DNA of 8,284 nucleotides, from the NCBI GenBank assembly GCA_017354575.1, contig JAFMQP010000161.1, positions 1 to 8,284 on the forward strand. Reading direction: 5' to 3'. How positions within the stretch are numbered: the first letter of the stretch is position 1; every line of letters begins with the position of its first letter. Source of the stretch: Acidothermales bacterium. Lineage in GTDB: Bacteria > Actinomycetota > Actinomycetes > Streptosporangiales > WHST01. A program made the position numbers and the translations under genes. Shown piece by piece: positions 1 to 6,279 of this stretch. Under the pieces are notes generated by a model, which worked only from the letters and a program-made list of their open reading frames with translations, was not told the DNA's origin and ran no database searches.

Positions 1-2991
1 CTCGTCCGGCACGTCGGACAGCGCCGGCAGCTGGTACTGGAGCAGGTTCGCGTTGGCGAGCCGGCCCTCGTCGAGCACCAGCTCGTCGAACAACGCCTGC
101 CCGAGTCCCATGAGCGCCGCGCCGGTGAGCTGCTGCTCGACCAGCGTCGGGTTGATCGCCCTGCCCACGTCACCGGCTACGGCGAGCCGCTCGACGTGCA
201 CGCGTCCCGTGCGGGTGTCGACGGTCAGCTGTGCCGCGGCCGCGCCCGCGAACCAGTGCTCGGTCACCTGCGTCGACCGCCCCGTCGCCTTGTCGTACGG
301 CGTCCACTCGGTGACGAAGGACGCCTCCGTGGTCAGCGTCGTGCCGCGCGCGCCGAAGTGTCCCTCGACGAGTTCCGCGACGCCGACCGTCTCGCCGGTC
401 TGCGTGCTGGTGAGGCCCGCGTCGGTCAGCTTGACGTCGGCGGCGTCGACGCCGAACCGGTCCGCGGCGAGTCGCAGCAGTCGGTCGCGCATCCCTTCCG
501 CGACACGGCGTACGGCGTTGCCGGTGTGGTACGTCGACCGGCTGCCGGCGGTGATGGTGTCGTACGGCGTGATGTCGGTGTCGGTCCGCATCACCCGCAC
601 CCGGCCCTCGCCCAGACACAGTACGTCGGCGGCGATCTGCGCCATGATCGTGTCGCTGCCCTGGCCCATGTCGACGGTACTGATGGCGAGCGTCGCCGAA
701 CCGTCCTGGTTCAGCTGCAGCACGGCGTTCGAGATCGTGGGCGTCAGCACGGCCTTCACGCCGACGGCGACACCGCGGCCGCGCAGCAGCGTCCGGCCCG
801 AGGGCGGCAGCGGCGCGTCCCAGCCGACGGCGTCGGTCACGGCGTCGAGGCAGCCCACGAAGTCGGCGCTGTGCATGACGGTGCCGACCGCCGCCTCGTC
901 ACCCTCACGCAGCAGGTTGCGGCGCCGGAACGCGGCGGGGTCCTCGCCGTACGCCCGCGCGAGGTCGTCGACAAGCGACTCGTGCGCCCACGTGACCTGC
1001 GGTACGCCGAACCCGCGGTACGGGCCGGCGGACGGCTTGTTCGTGTACACGCAGCGGGACCGGATCGCGGCGTCGTTCATCCGGTACGGGCCGGTCGCGA
1101 CCATCCCGGACTTCGCGGTGATGCGCGGCCCGATGTCGGCGTACGCGCCGGTGTCGTAACGGACGTCGGCGGAAGCGGCGGTGATGGCGCCGTCCTCGTC
1201 CGCCGACATGCTTCCGGTCACCGCGACGCCGTGCCGGGTGGTGAGCGCGAACGCCTCCTCGCGTGTCACCTCACTGCGTACGGGCCGGCGCAGTCGCCAG
1301 GCGAGCGCCGCGGTGAGCGGCTCGAGGCGGTCGTACATCTTCGCGCCGAAGCCGCCGCCCAGCGGGCCGACGGTCACCTGCACCCGGTTCAGCGGCAGGT
1401 CGAGCAGGTCGGCGACGGCCTGCCGCACGTACGACGGCGTCTGCGTCGCGGTCTGCACGCACAGCCGGTCGCCGTCCGGCCAGGCCGCGGTGAACGGCAG
1501 CTCGATCGGCACGTGGTGCGTGGGCGGGCACCAGAACTCGCCGGACACCGTGGTCGGGCTCGTCGTATGCGCCTGCTCGGCGTCGCCGTGCACCAGCCGG
1601 AACTCGTAGTTGACGTTGGTGTCGCGGCGTCCGCTCAGGTGCCGCAGGTCGCCGAACACCGCCGACGGGCGCAGCTCGTCGTGCACGTACGGCCCGCCGG
1701 CGACCGCGGCGTCCACGTCGAGCACCGGCTCCAGGTCGGCGTACTCCACCACGACGCGCGACGCCGCCGCGCGTGCGGCGGCACGTCCGTGGGCGACGAC
1801 GGCGACGACCGGTTCGCCCGCGTACCGCACCTTGTCGACGGCAAGGGGTGGCTGGTCGGCGAACGCGGGGCCGGTGAACAACCGGTCGCCGAGCGCGGCG
1901 TGCAGGTCCGCGCCGGTGACGACGGCGACCACACCGTCCGAACGGAGCGCGGCGTCGACGTCGATGCCGACGATGCGCGCGTGCGGCCGGTCGCTGCGGT
2001 GCACGGCGACGTCGAGGCACTGCGGCGCCGGCAGCTCGGCGGTGTAACGGAGCTCGCCACGTACCTTGGCGTGCCCGTCGACGCGCGACCACCGGGCGCC
2101 GACAGGGCGGTCCGCCGCGTCGTCGTGCTTGCGGGAGCGCGCGGTCACGGGCACCGCGTGCGACGGCGGCGGACCGTCGAGACCGCGCACCGCCTCCTCC
2201 AGCGCGACGAGCGCCAGCTCGGTCTTGTACGCGACGCCGCCGCGCACGTCCGCGATCGGGTGGATGCGGTCCCCGGCGACGTCGCGGGCGATCTCGACGA
2301 GCTCGTCGGTGCTTGCGCCGTCGGGCACCGGCAGCTCGAGCAGGACGGGGGTCGGCGCCACCGCACCCAGACCGACGCGGAGCACGGAGTCGGCGTCGGT
2401 GAGCAGTACCGCCGCGGACGCACACGGCCAGTCGCTGGTGGAAAGGCTGGTGTGCTTGACGAACCGGAACCTGCCTGTGGGCTGGCGCGGGATCTCGACG
2501 GCCACGATCAGCTCGCCGCCCGCGAGTACCGTGCGCCGGTCGCCGGCGAACAGGTCGCGGACCGCGATCCGCCTGCTGCCGTCCGGCGACGCCACCTCGG
2601 CGAAGGCGTCGAGCACCTGCAGCGGCGCGAGCGGGTCGAGCCGGTGGTCGGCGAACGCCAGGTTCCCCCCGACGGTCGCGGCGTTCCTGATCCGCGGGTG
2701 CGCGACCTCCGCGTACGCGTCCGCGGCGAGCGGAGCGGCGGCGCGGACGAGCGGGTCGCGTTCCATCCGGCGGACGGTCACCATCGCGCCCGCCCGGATG
2801 CCGGTGCCCGTCTCGGCCAGTTCGGTGAGCTCGTCCAGTGCGGAGAGGTCGACCAGGTTCACCGGCCGCATCCCACCGGTGGCGGTGAGCATCTGGATCG
2901 CGGTACCGCCGGCGTACGGCCTTGCGTCGTCGAGGTCGACGAGCATGGCGCAGGCCTCAGGCACGGTTCTGGGTAGGTGCACCGCGGACAT
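1..2991 (-). CDS. Fused FAD-binding / molybdopterin-binding subunit of a xanthine dehydrogenase-family Mo hydroxylase (partial, C-terminus outside window)
   Basis: Reading the minus strand from ATG at 2991 gives 997 codons without a stop to the window edge. Residues 1-270 resemble the CoxM/FAD subunit, with AGGT (27-30) and RNAATVGGN (102-110) as the two FAD-binding motifs. A short polar linker (about 271-295) leads into a CoxL/XdhB-like molybdopterin domain: GARWSRVDGHAKVRG (298-312), GGGFGAK (545-551), PYRGFG (657-662) and DMGQG (774-778). The loop lacks the CO dehydrogenase VAYRCSFR signature, so this is not a CO dehydrogenase. Family members hydroxylate N-heteroaromatics, aldehydes or purines, or act on aroyl/furoyl-CoA, passing electrons through 2Fe-2S centres to FAD. 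No 2Fe-2S domain is visible, so a separate small subunit or a C-terminal one must lie outside the window. About 80-100 residues, including the catalytic Glu region, are missing at the left edge. GAGGA (2999-3003) sits 7 nt before the ATG. The family is certain; the substrate is unknown. Confidence 0.93.
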   Translation of the reverse strand, partial: MSAVHLPRTVPEACAMLVDLDDARPYAGGTAIQMLTATGGMRPVNLVDLSALDELTELAETGTGIRAGAMVTVRRMERDPLVRAAAPLAADAYAEVAHPRIRNAATVGGNLAFADHRLDPLAPLQVLDAFAEVASPDGSRRIAVRDLFAGDRRTVLAGGELIVAVEIPRQPTGRFRFVKHTSLSTSDWPCASAAVLLTDADSVLRVGLGAVAPTPVLLELPVPDGASTDELVEIARDVAGDRIHPIADVRGGVAYKTELALVALEEAVRGLDGPPPSHAVPVTARSRKHDDAADRPVGARWSRVDGHAKVRGELRYTAELPAPQCLDVAVHRSDRPHARIVGIDVDAALRSDGVVAVVTGADLHAALGDRLFTGPAFADQPPLAVDKVRYAGEPVVAVVAHGRAAARAAASRVVVEYADLEPVLDVDAAVAGGPYVHDELRPSAVFGDLRHLSGRRDTNVNYEFRLVHGDAEQAHTTSPTTVSGEFWCPPTHHVPIELPFTAAWPDGDRLCVQTATQTPSYVRQAVADLLDLPLNRVQVTVGPLGGGFGAKMYDRLEPLTAALAWRLRRPVRSEVTREEAFALTTRHGVAVTGSMSADEDGAITAASADVRYDTGAYADIGPRITAKSGMVATGPYRMNDAAIRSRCVYTNKPSAGPYRGFGVPQVTWAHESLVDDLARAYGEDPAAFRRRNLLREGDEAAVGTVMHSADFVGCLDAVTDAVGWDAPLPPSGRTLLRGRGVAVGVKAVLTPTISNAVLQLNQDGSATLAISTVDMGQGSDTIMAQIAADVLCLGEGRVRVMRTDTDITPYDTITAGSRSTYHTGNAVRRVAEGMRDRLLRLAADRFGVDAADVKLTDAGLTSTQTGETVGVAELVEGHFGARGTTLTTEASFVTEWTPYDKATGRSTQVTEHWFAGAAAAQLTVDTRTGRVHVERLAVAGDVGRAINPTLVEQQLTGAALMGLGQALFDELVLDEGRLANANLLQYQLPALSDVPDE

Positions 2992-3027
2992 GGCGACGTC
3001 CTCGCATCCGGGGGCTTCTCTGAACGG

Positions 3028-3057
3028 ACAGTAGAACCTATTGTTTACTCAAGTCAA
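3028..3057 (-). promoter_or_regulatory. Candidate promoter of the Mo hydroxylase gene
   Basis: On the minus strand TTGACT (3057-3052) and TACTGT (3033-3028) are separated by 18 nt, a good match to actinobacterial housekeeping -35 and TANNNT -10 elements. Transcription would start near 3021, giving a leader of about 30 nt with a GAGGA ribosome site before ATG 2991. The -35 lies inside the palindrome at 3043-3058, so a repressor bound there would block this promoter. Prediction from sequence only. Confidence 0.55.
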
Positions 3058-3058
3058 C
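3043..3058. promoter_or_regulatory. Imperfect palindrome, candidate TetR operator 1
   Basis: GTTTACTCAAGTCAAC is a 16-bp imperfect palindrome (6 of 8 symmetric pairs; consensus GTTNACTNNAGTNAAC). It covers the -35 of the divergent Mo hydroxylase promoter. Its core TTACT-CA-AGTCA recurs at 3096-3109 with a 4-nt spacer. The placement between a TetR gene and a divergent gene is typical for such operators. Binding by the product of 3112-3753 is inferred. Confidence 0.45.
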
Positions 3059-3062
3059 AGTA

Positions 3063-3083
3063 CCTGGGGGGCTTGCCCTCAGG
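3063..3083. repeat. 8-bp inverted repeat with 5-nt centre in the divergent control region
   Basis: CCTGGGGG (3063-3070) and CCCTCAGG (3076-3083) form an inverted repeat with one mismatch (a G-T pair if drawn as RNA). It lies between the two candidate promoters and overlaps the TetR -35. If the predicted start sites are right it is not transcribed, so it is more likely a protein-binding site than a terminator or attenuator. It has no T-run. It could also be chance in GC-rich DNA. Confidence 0.3.
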
Positions 3084-3102
3084 GCCGTCAGAAACTTACT
3101 AT
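3073..3102 (+). promoter_or_regulatory. Candidate promoter of the TetR-paa-like operon, probably leaderless
   Basis: TTGCCC (3073-3078) and TACTAT (3097-3102) are 18 nt apart. The expected start site (about 3108-3112) coincides with the A of ATG 3112, and no ribosome-binding sequence precedes that ATG. This is the usual picture of a leaderless actinobacterial mRNA. The promoter would drive the regulator and, because downstream gaps are at most 17 nt, the oxygenase genes as well. Confidence 0.5.
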
Positions 3103-3112
3103 CCAGTCAGTA
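3096..3112. promoter_or_regulatory. Candidate TetR operator 2, overlapping the -10 and start codon
   Basis: TACTATCCAGTCAGTA (3097-3112) is an imperfect palindrome with outer TACT/AGTA arms, and TTACT-ATCC-AGTCA (3096-3109) repeats the core of operator 1. A protein bound here would cover the -10 element and the start of the TetR gene, which would give autorepression. Inferred from sequence symmetry and position. Confidence 0.4.
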
Positions 3113-3753
3113 TGCGAACGATCGACGGGCAGGGCGTGCGGCTCAGCCGCAAGGCCGAACAGCGCAAGGCGAGCACCGAGCGCCTGATGGTCCTCGCGCG
3201 CCAGCAGTTCATCGCCAAGGGCTACGAGGCGACGACCGTCGACGAGATCGCCGCGGGCGCCGGTCTCAGCAAAGGGTCGGTCTACTTCTACTTCAAGAGC
3301 AAGGCAAACCTGCTGCTGGCGCTGCTCGACGAGGCGGAGCGGTTGACGGTCGAGCCCGCGGTGGCTGCCGTCCGTGACGCGAAGGGCTCGCCGCGTGACC
3401 AGCTGGTCGCGTTCCTGCACTCACAGTCGGTCGCCGGCCGGGAACACGCCGACCGGATGATGCTGATCATCCTGATGTCGATCGAGCTGCACGGGCGCGG
3501 GGGAGTCGTCGAGGACCGACTGGTCTCGATCAGCGAGCGGATGACGGCGCTGCTGTCCCGCGTGGTCACGGCCGGCAAGCGGCAGGGTGTGTTCACCAAG
3601 GTCGTGGCCACCCGTGAGCTGGTCACGGTGATCCTCGCGGTCAACCAGGGGTGCTTCCTGGAGTGGTACAGGCGGCGCGGCGAGCTGAACGGACGCGACC
3701 TCGTGCGCGCACTTCGCACCACGGTGTTGCAGGGCGTCCTGGTATCGAGCTGA
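3112..3753 (+). CDS. TetR/AcrR-family transcriptional regulator
   Basis: The product has 213 aa, a normal length for TetR repressors. The N-terminal DNA-binding domain is clear: helix 1 about 20-37, then the helix-turn-helix with TTVDEIAAGAGLSKGSVYFY (41-60) and FKSKANLL. The rest (about 75-213) is an all-helical ligand-binding domain whose ligand cannot be read from sequence. By analogy with PaaR-type TetR regulators, an acyl- or aroyl-CoA made by the pathway is a reasonable inducer (inference). I chose ATG 3112 because the HTH domain begins in the usual place after it. A longer in-frame version from GTG 2977 would run through the promoter region and overlap the divergent gene. The stop is 17 nt before the PaaA-like start, so the two are probably co-transcribed. 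Confidence 0.93.
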   Translation: MRTIDGQGVRLSRKAEQRKASTERLMVLARQQFIAKGYEATTVDEIAAGAGLSKGSVYFYFKSKANLLLALLDEAERLTVEPAVAAVRDAKGSPRDQLVAFLHSQSVAGREHADRMMLIILMSIELHGRGGVVEDRLVSISERMTALLSRVVTAGKRQGVFTKVVATRELVTVILAVNQGCFLEWYRRRGELNGRDLVRALRTTVLQGVLVSS

Positions 3754-3758
3754 ACGGC

Positions 3759-3764
3759 GGAGGG
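3759..3764 (+). promoter_or_regulatory. Strong ribosome-binding site for the PaaA-like gene
   Basis: GGAGGG lies 6 nt before ATG 3771. It fixes the start of the oxygenase gene well downstream of the upstream in-frame codons that overlap the TetR gene, and it suggests strong independent translation of the first oxygenase subunit. Confidence 0.75.
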
Positions 3765-3770
3765 ACGACG

Positions 3771-4721
3771 ATGACGAGCCAGACTGTCGAACGGGACGAC
3801 CCGCGCGAGGCGGCGTTGCGCGAGCGGGTCCGGGCCGGCTACCAGCTGGAGGACCCGACGCAGATGACCCCGCGGTACCGGGACGTGCTCGTCAACACGA
3901 TGCACATCGCGGCCGACCTCGAGGTCGTGACACTGCCCACGTACTCGCCCGCGATCCGTACCGCACCCACGCTGGACGACAAGATCGCGATCGCGTCGGC
4001 GTGCCAGGACGAGCTCGGCCACGCGCAGGTGATGTACCGGCTGCTGGAGGAGTTCGGCTACGACACGCACCACTTCCTCTTCGAACGCGACCCGCACGAG
4101 TGGCGCACGTTCCAGATGCTGGAGTTCCCGCACGAGGACTACATCGAGTCGGTCGTATCGATGTGCTACGGCGACCGCGCCGGCTACATCACGACCGTCG
4201 ACCTGGAGGAGAACTGCTCGTTCGCGCCGTTCGCGCGTTCACTGCGCAAGGTGAACTTCGAGGAGACCTTCCACGTCGGGCACGGCGAACGCTGGGTGCG
4301 GTTCTTCTGGAACCTGAACGAACGGTCGCGGCAGCGCGTGCAGGAGGCGGTGTCGTTCTACTTCCCGCTGTGCGCCGCGTGGTTCGGCGTGCCGGACGAG
4401 ATGAAGAAGCGCACCGACCAGCTGGCGTACAAGATCCGCGGCGCGACGAACGACCAGATGCGGCAGAAGTGGCTCTCCCAGGTGGTGCCGTTCAGCGAGT
4501 CCATCGGCATCCAGGTGCCGGCGCACTTCGACGAGGAGAGCGGCAGGTACGTCCTCGACTACGAGCCGCCCATCCACCTCGACGAAAAGACGCGTACCTG
4601 GGACTACGACCGGCGGATCACATGGGAGGAGCAGTTCCGCATCTGGAAGAAGGGCAGCCGGCACAAGGTGCCGTCGATCAGCCGGCTGCACCACGAGGTG
4701 TGGGGCGACGACCTGTGGTGA
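3771..4721 (+). CDS. paaA: PaaA-like diiron catalytic subunit of a multicomponent acyl-CoA epoxidase/monooxygenase
   Basis: The 316-aa product matches the PaaA family (E. coli PaaA is about 309 aa) over its whole length. From remembered alignment with E. coli PaaA, all six diiron ligands are present: E51, E81 and H84 (in QDELGH), D135, and E165 and H168 (in EETFH). The C-terminal block TNDQMRQKW (226-234) followed by the FDEESGRY segment (253-260) is also characteristic. PaaA activates O2 at a diiron centre and epoxidises the ring of phenylacetyl-CoA in the PaaABC complex, in the cytoplasm. The real substrate here may differ, because the surrounding genes are not those of a standard paa operon; the symbol marks the family. 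BoxB (benzoyl-CoA epoxidase) is related but considerably longer. The stop overlaps the next start as GTGA. Confidence 0.92.
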   Translation: MTSQTVERDDPREAALRERVRAGYQLEDPTQMTPRYRDVLVNTMHIAADLEVVTLPTYSPAIRTAPTLDDKIAIASACQDELGHAQVMYRLLEEFGYDTHHFLFERDPHEWRTFQMLEFPHEDYIESVVSMCYGDRAGYITTVDLEENCSFAPFARSLRKVNFEETFHVGHGERWVRFFWNLNERSRQRVQEAVSFYFPLCAAWFGVPDEMKKRTDQLAYKIRGATNDQMRQKWLSQVVPFSESIGIQVPAHFDEESGRYVLDYEPPIHLDEKTRTWDYDRRITWEEQFRIWKKGSRHKVPSISRLHHEVWGDDLW

Positions 4722-5026
4722 CCGAGGCCGATGTCGTCACCGCGCTCGAGGACGTGCACGACGCGCACGTCCCGGTGAGCCTGCGCGCTATGGGGATGCT
4801 CTCGGACGTGAGCGTCGACGGCGGCGGCGTCCGCGTCGAGGTGTGCATGCCGTGCATGGCGTGCCCGGCGGCGTCGTACCTGTCCGACCGCATCCGCGAG
4901 CGGGTGTCGGCGGTCGACGGCGTGACGTCCGTCGACGTCGAGCTGGGGTGGCACCTCTCGTGGGAGCGTGACTCGGTCGACGCCGAGGCGCGGGAACTGA
5001 TGCGTACACACGGGATCCAGCTATGA
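4718..5026 (+). CDS. Stand-alone PaaD N-terminal domain (DUF59/MIP18-type iron-sulfur/metal assembly protein)
   Basis: The 102-aa product aligns with the first two thirds of PaaD (E. coli PaaD is about 165 aa) and stops where the zinc ribbon would begin. That ribbon is encoded separately at 6067-6270. PaaD is needed for phenylacetyl-CoA epoxidase activity and probably helps assemble its metal centre. The family Cys-Pro is kept (C49-P50 in MACPAA), but two more cysteines give CxxCxxC (C43, C46, C49). The Asp of the usual DLG motif is replaced (AMG, 24-26). GTG 4718 is chosen because it forms a GTGA overlap with the PaaA-like stop; GTG 4715 is an in-frame alternative. No good ribosome site precedes it, so translation is probably coupled to the upstream gene. 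Its stop overlaps the next ATG (ATGA). Confidence 0.85.
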   Translation: MTEADVVTALEDVHDAHVPVSLRAMGMLSDVSVDGGGVRVEVCMPCMACPAASYLSDRIRERVSAVDGVTSVDVELGWHLSWERDSVDAEARELMRTHGIQL

Positions 5027-5292
5027 GCGAGACGTTACGCAGGAAGACGTTCGACCCGGGACGTGAGCGCGGCGGCGCCGTCCCGAAGTACTACGAGGTG
5101 TTCGCACGCAAGAACTCCGACGACTCGCTCTCGCACGTCGGCTCGGTGGAGGCACCCAACGACGACCTCGCACAGGTGCGTGCCTGGTACATCTACGACC
5201 AGCACCACTGGACCGAGATGTGCGTCGTCCCGACCGAGGCGATCATCCCCGTGCGGCTCGGCAAGCACTCGACCCGGATCAAGATGGCCTGA
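5023..5292 (+). CDS. paaB: PaaB-like small subunit of the acyl-CoA epoxidase
   Basis: The 89-aa product has the PaaB core: PKYYEVFARK (21-30), SLSHVGSVEAPND (35-47) and a C-terminal part ending in the conserved hydrophobic strand around residues 67-76. E. coli PaaB is about 95 aa. PaaB is a small non-catalytic subunit that bridges PaaAC heterodimers in the PaaABC complex. The basic N-terminal extension (1-20) is longer than in E. coli, and the C-terminal tail is shorter. The gene starts in an ATGA overlap with the DUF59 gene and ends 1 nt before the next start, so subunit synthesis is likely coupled. Confidence 0.88.
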   Translation: MSETLRRKTFDPGRERGGAVPKYYEVFARKNSDDSLSHVGSVEAPNDDLAQVRAWYIYDQHHWTEMCVVPTEAIIPVRLGKHSTRIKMA

Positions 5293-5293
5293 C

Positions 5294-6070
5294 ATGAGCA
5301 CACCAGTCGCCACGGCAGAACCCGCCGCCCGCACCGCGTTGCAGAACGACCTGCTCTGCGTCGCCGACACGAAGCTGGTACTCGGCAACTGGTTCGCCGA
5401 GTGCGTGATGAACGGCAAGTCGCTGCCCGACTTCGCGGCGATGCTCGGCATGTGCACGGCGTCGTACGGCCAAACGCGCGCGATCTACCACTGGCTCGAC
5501 ACGCTCGACCACTCGTACGGGCATCTCGAACACGGGCGCGGGCGTGCGGAGATCAGGTCGATGGACCTGCTCGACCCCGCGCCGGAGAACTGGCAGGACT
5601 TCATCGTCTCGACATGGCTCGCGGAGCAGGCGACATGGTCGATGGCGTCCGGTTTCCTGCGCAACCCGGACCGCACCGTCGCGGGCATCGCGCGGAAGAT
5701 CGGCGAGGAGGCGTACTTCCACCTGAAGTACGCGGCCGGCTGGTTCCGCATCATCGAGGCGTCGGACGAGGAAGGCGAGCTGCTGCGCGCGTCGGTCACC
5801 CGACGGTTCCCGTTGGCACTGCGCTGGTTCGGGCCGCTCGACGCGGCCGACGACCTCCATGCCGCCGGTCTCAGGGACGACCCGCTGCCGGACATCAGGG
5901 CGGGCTTCGTCGGCGAGGTGCGGAGCGCACTGAAGCCGTTCGGCGTCGACGCGACCGGTGTCGAGGCGACGTTCGAGGCGGACTGGCGTCCGGACGCCAG
6001 GCGCACCGGACCGTTGCCCGAGCGGCTGTTCGAGGTGATCCGCTTCAAGGACCAGGAGATCGCCCGATGA
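5294..6070 (+). CDS. paaC: PaaC-like structural subunit of the acyl-CoA epoxidase
   Basis: The 258-aa product belongs to the same ferritin-like fold family as PaaA and aligns with PaaC (E. coli about 248 aa). Shared features are the N-terminal LLCVADTKLVLGNW segment (20-33), GQTR (59-62, PaaC GQAR), and ARKIGEEAYFHLKYAAGW (133-150), equivalent to the PaaC segment KEARYHLRFSRGW. Here E139 and H143 are four apart rather than in an ExxH motif, which fits a subunit without a full diiron site. In the known complex PaaC is the non-catalytic partner that holds PaaA. ATG 5294 follows the paaB-like stop by one base, with only a weak ribosome site. The stop overlaps the next ATG (ATGA). Confidence 0.9.
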   Translation: MSTPVATAEPAARTALQNDLLCVADTKLVLGNWFAECVMNGKSLPDFAAMLGMCTASYGQTRAIYHWLDTLDHSYGHLEHGRGRAEIRSMDLLDPAPENWQDFIVSTWLAEQATWSMASGFLRNPDRTVAGIARKIGEEAYFHLKYAAGWFRIIEASDEEGELLRASVTRRFPLALRWFGPLDAADDLHAAGLRDDPLPDIRAGFVGEVRSALKPFGVDATGVEATFEADWRPDARRTGPLPERLFEVIRFKDQEIAR

Positions 6071-6270
6071 ACGACGGCGACCTGTACCGCGACGACCCGG
6101 ACTTCGCGGACGTCGAGTGTCCCGACTGCGGCACCACCGACGTGACCGTCGCCTCACTGTTCGGCAGCACCACGTCCGAGGTGCTGTTCCAGTGCGACCG
6201 CTGCCGGTCCTGTTTCAACTGGGTGAAGTGGCGCCACCGGCTCCCGCCCGTGCCGGCAGAGAACCGATAA
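6067..6270 (+). CDS. Stand-alone PaaD C-terminal zinc-ribbon protein
   Basis: The 67-aa product is the missing C-terminal third of PaaD. VECPDCGTTDVTVASLFGS (16-34) and LFQCDRCRSCF (40-50) align with the E. coli PaaD tail (CPRC, then SEFGST, then YRCDSC and PFDYF). C18, C21, C43 and C46 are the likely zinc ligands, with C49 extra. It probably works with the DUF59 protein at 4718-5026 as a two-chain PaaD. The ATG overlaps the PaaC-like stop, and the next gene starts 9 nt after its TAA. It is easily missed because of its size and because the same frame is open far upstream. A DNA-binding zinc ribbon is less likely given the PaaD-specific match. Confidence 0.85.
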   Translation: MNDGDLYRDDPDFADVECPDCGTTDVTVASLFGSTTSEVLFQCDRCRSCFNWVKWRHRLPPVPAENR

Positions 6271-6279
6271 GGAGAACGC

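Noticed and set aside
1..2100. Aerobic CO dehydrogenase large subunit
   Set aside because: The active-site loop reads PYRGFG where CoxL has VAYRCSFR, so the Cu-binding Cys is absent. The protein belongs to the wider XDH family.
1271..2425. Arg-rich minus-strand reading frame inside the Mo hydroxylase region
   Set aside because: Its composition is a frame-shifted shadow of the real coding frame, with no domain.
196..2976. Very long open frame on the plus strand opposite the Mo hydroxylase gene (926 codons)
   Set aside because: It lies in codon register with the real minus-strand gene, is rich in Arg, Gly and Val, and has no recognisable domain. The minus strand encodes clear FAD and Mo domains. 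Such antisense frames are expected in high-GC DNA.
2977..3111. Upstream GTG start (2977) for the TetR gene
   Set aside because: The extra 45 residues have no family counterpart, cross both promoter candidates and would overlap the start of the divergent gene.
3771..6070. Ordinary phenylacetate (paa) operon
   Set aside because: PaaABC-like subunits are present, but PaaD is split, paaE does not follow, the crotonase lacks the usual catalytic residues and the ligase is not PaaK-like. I keep the family names but not the phenylacetate assignment.
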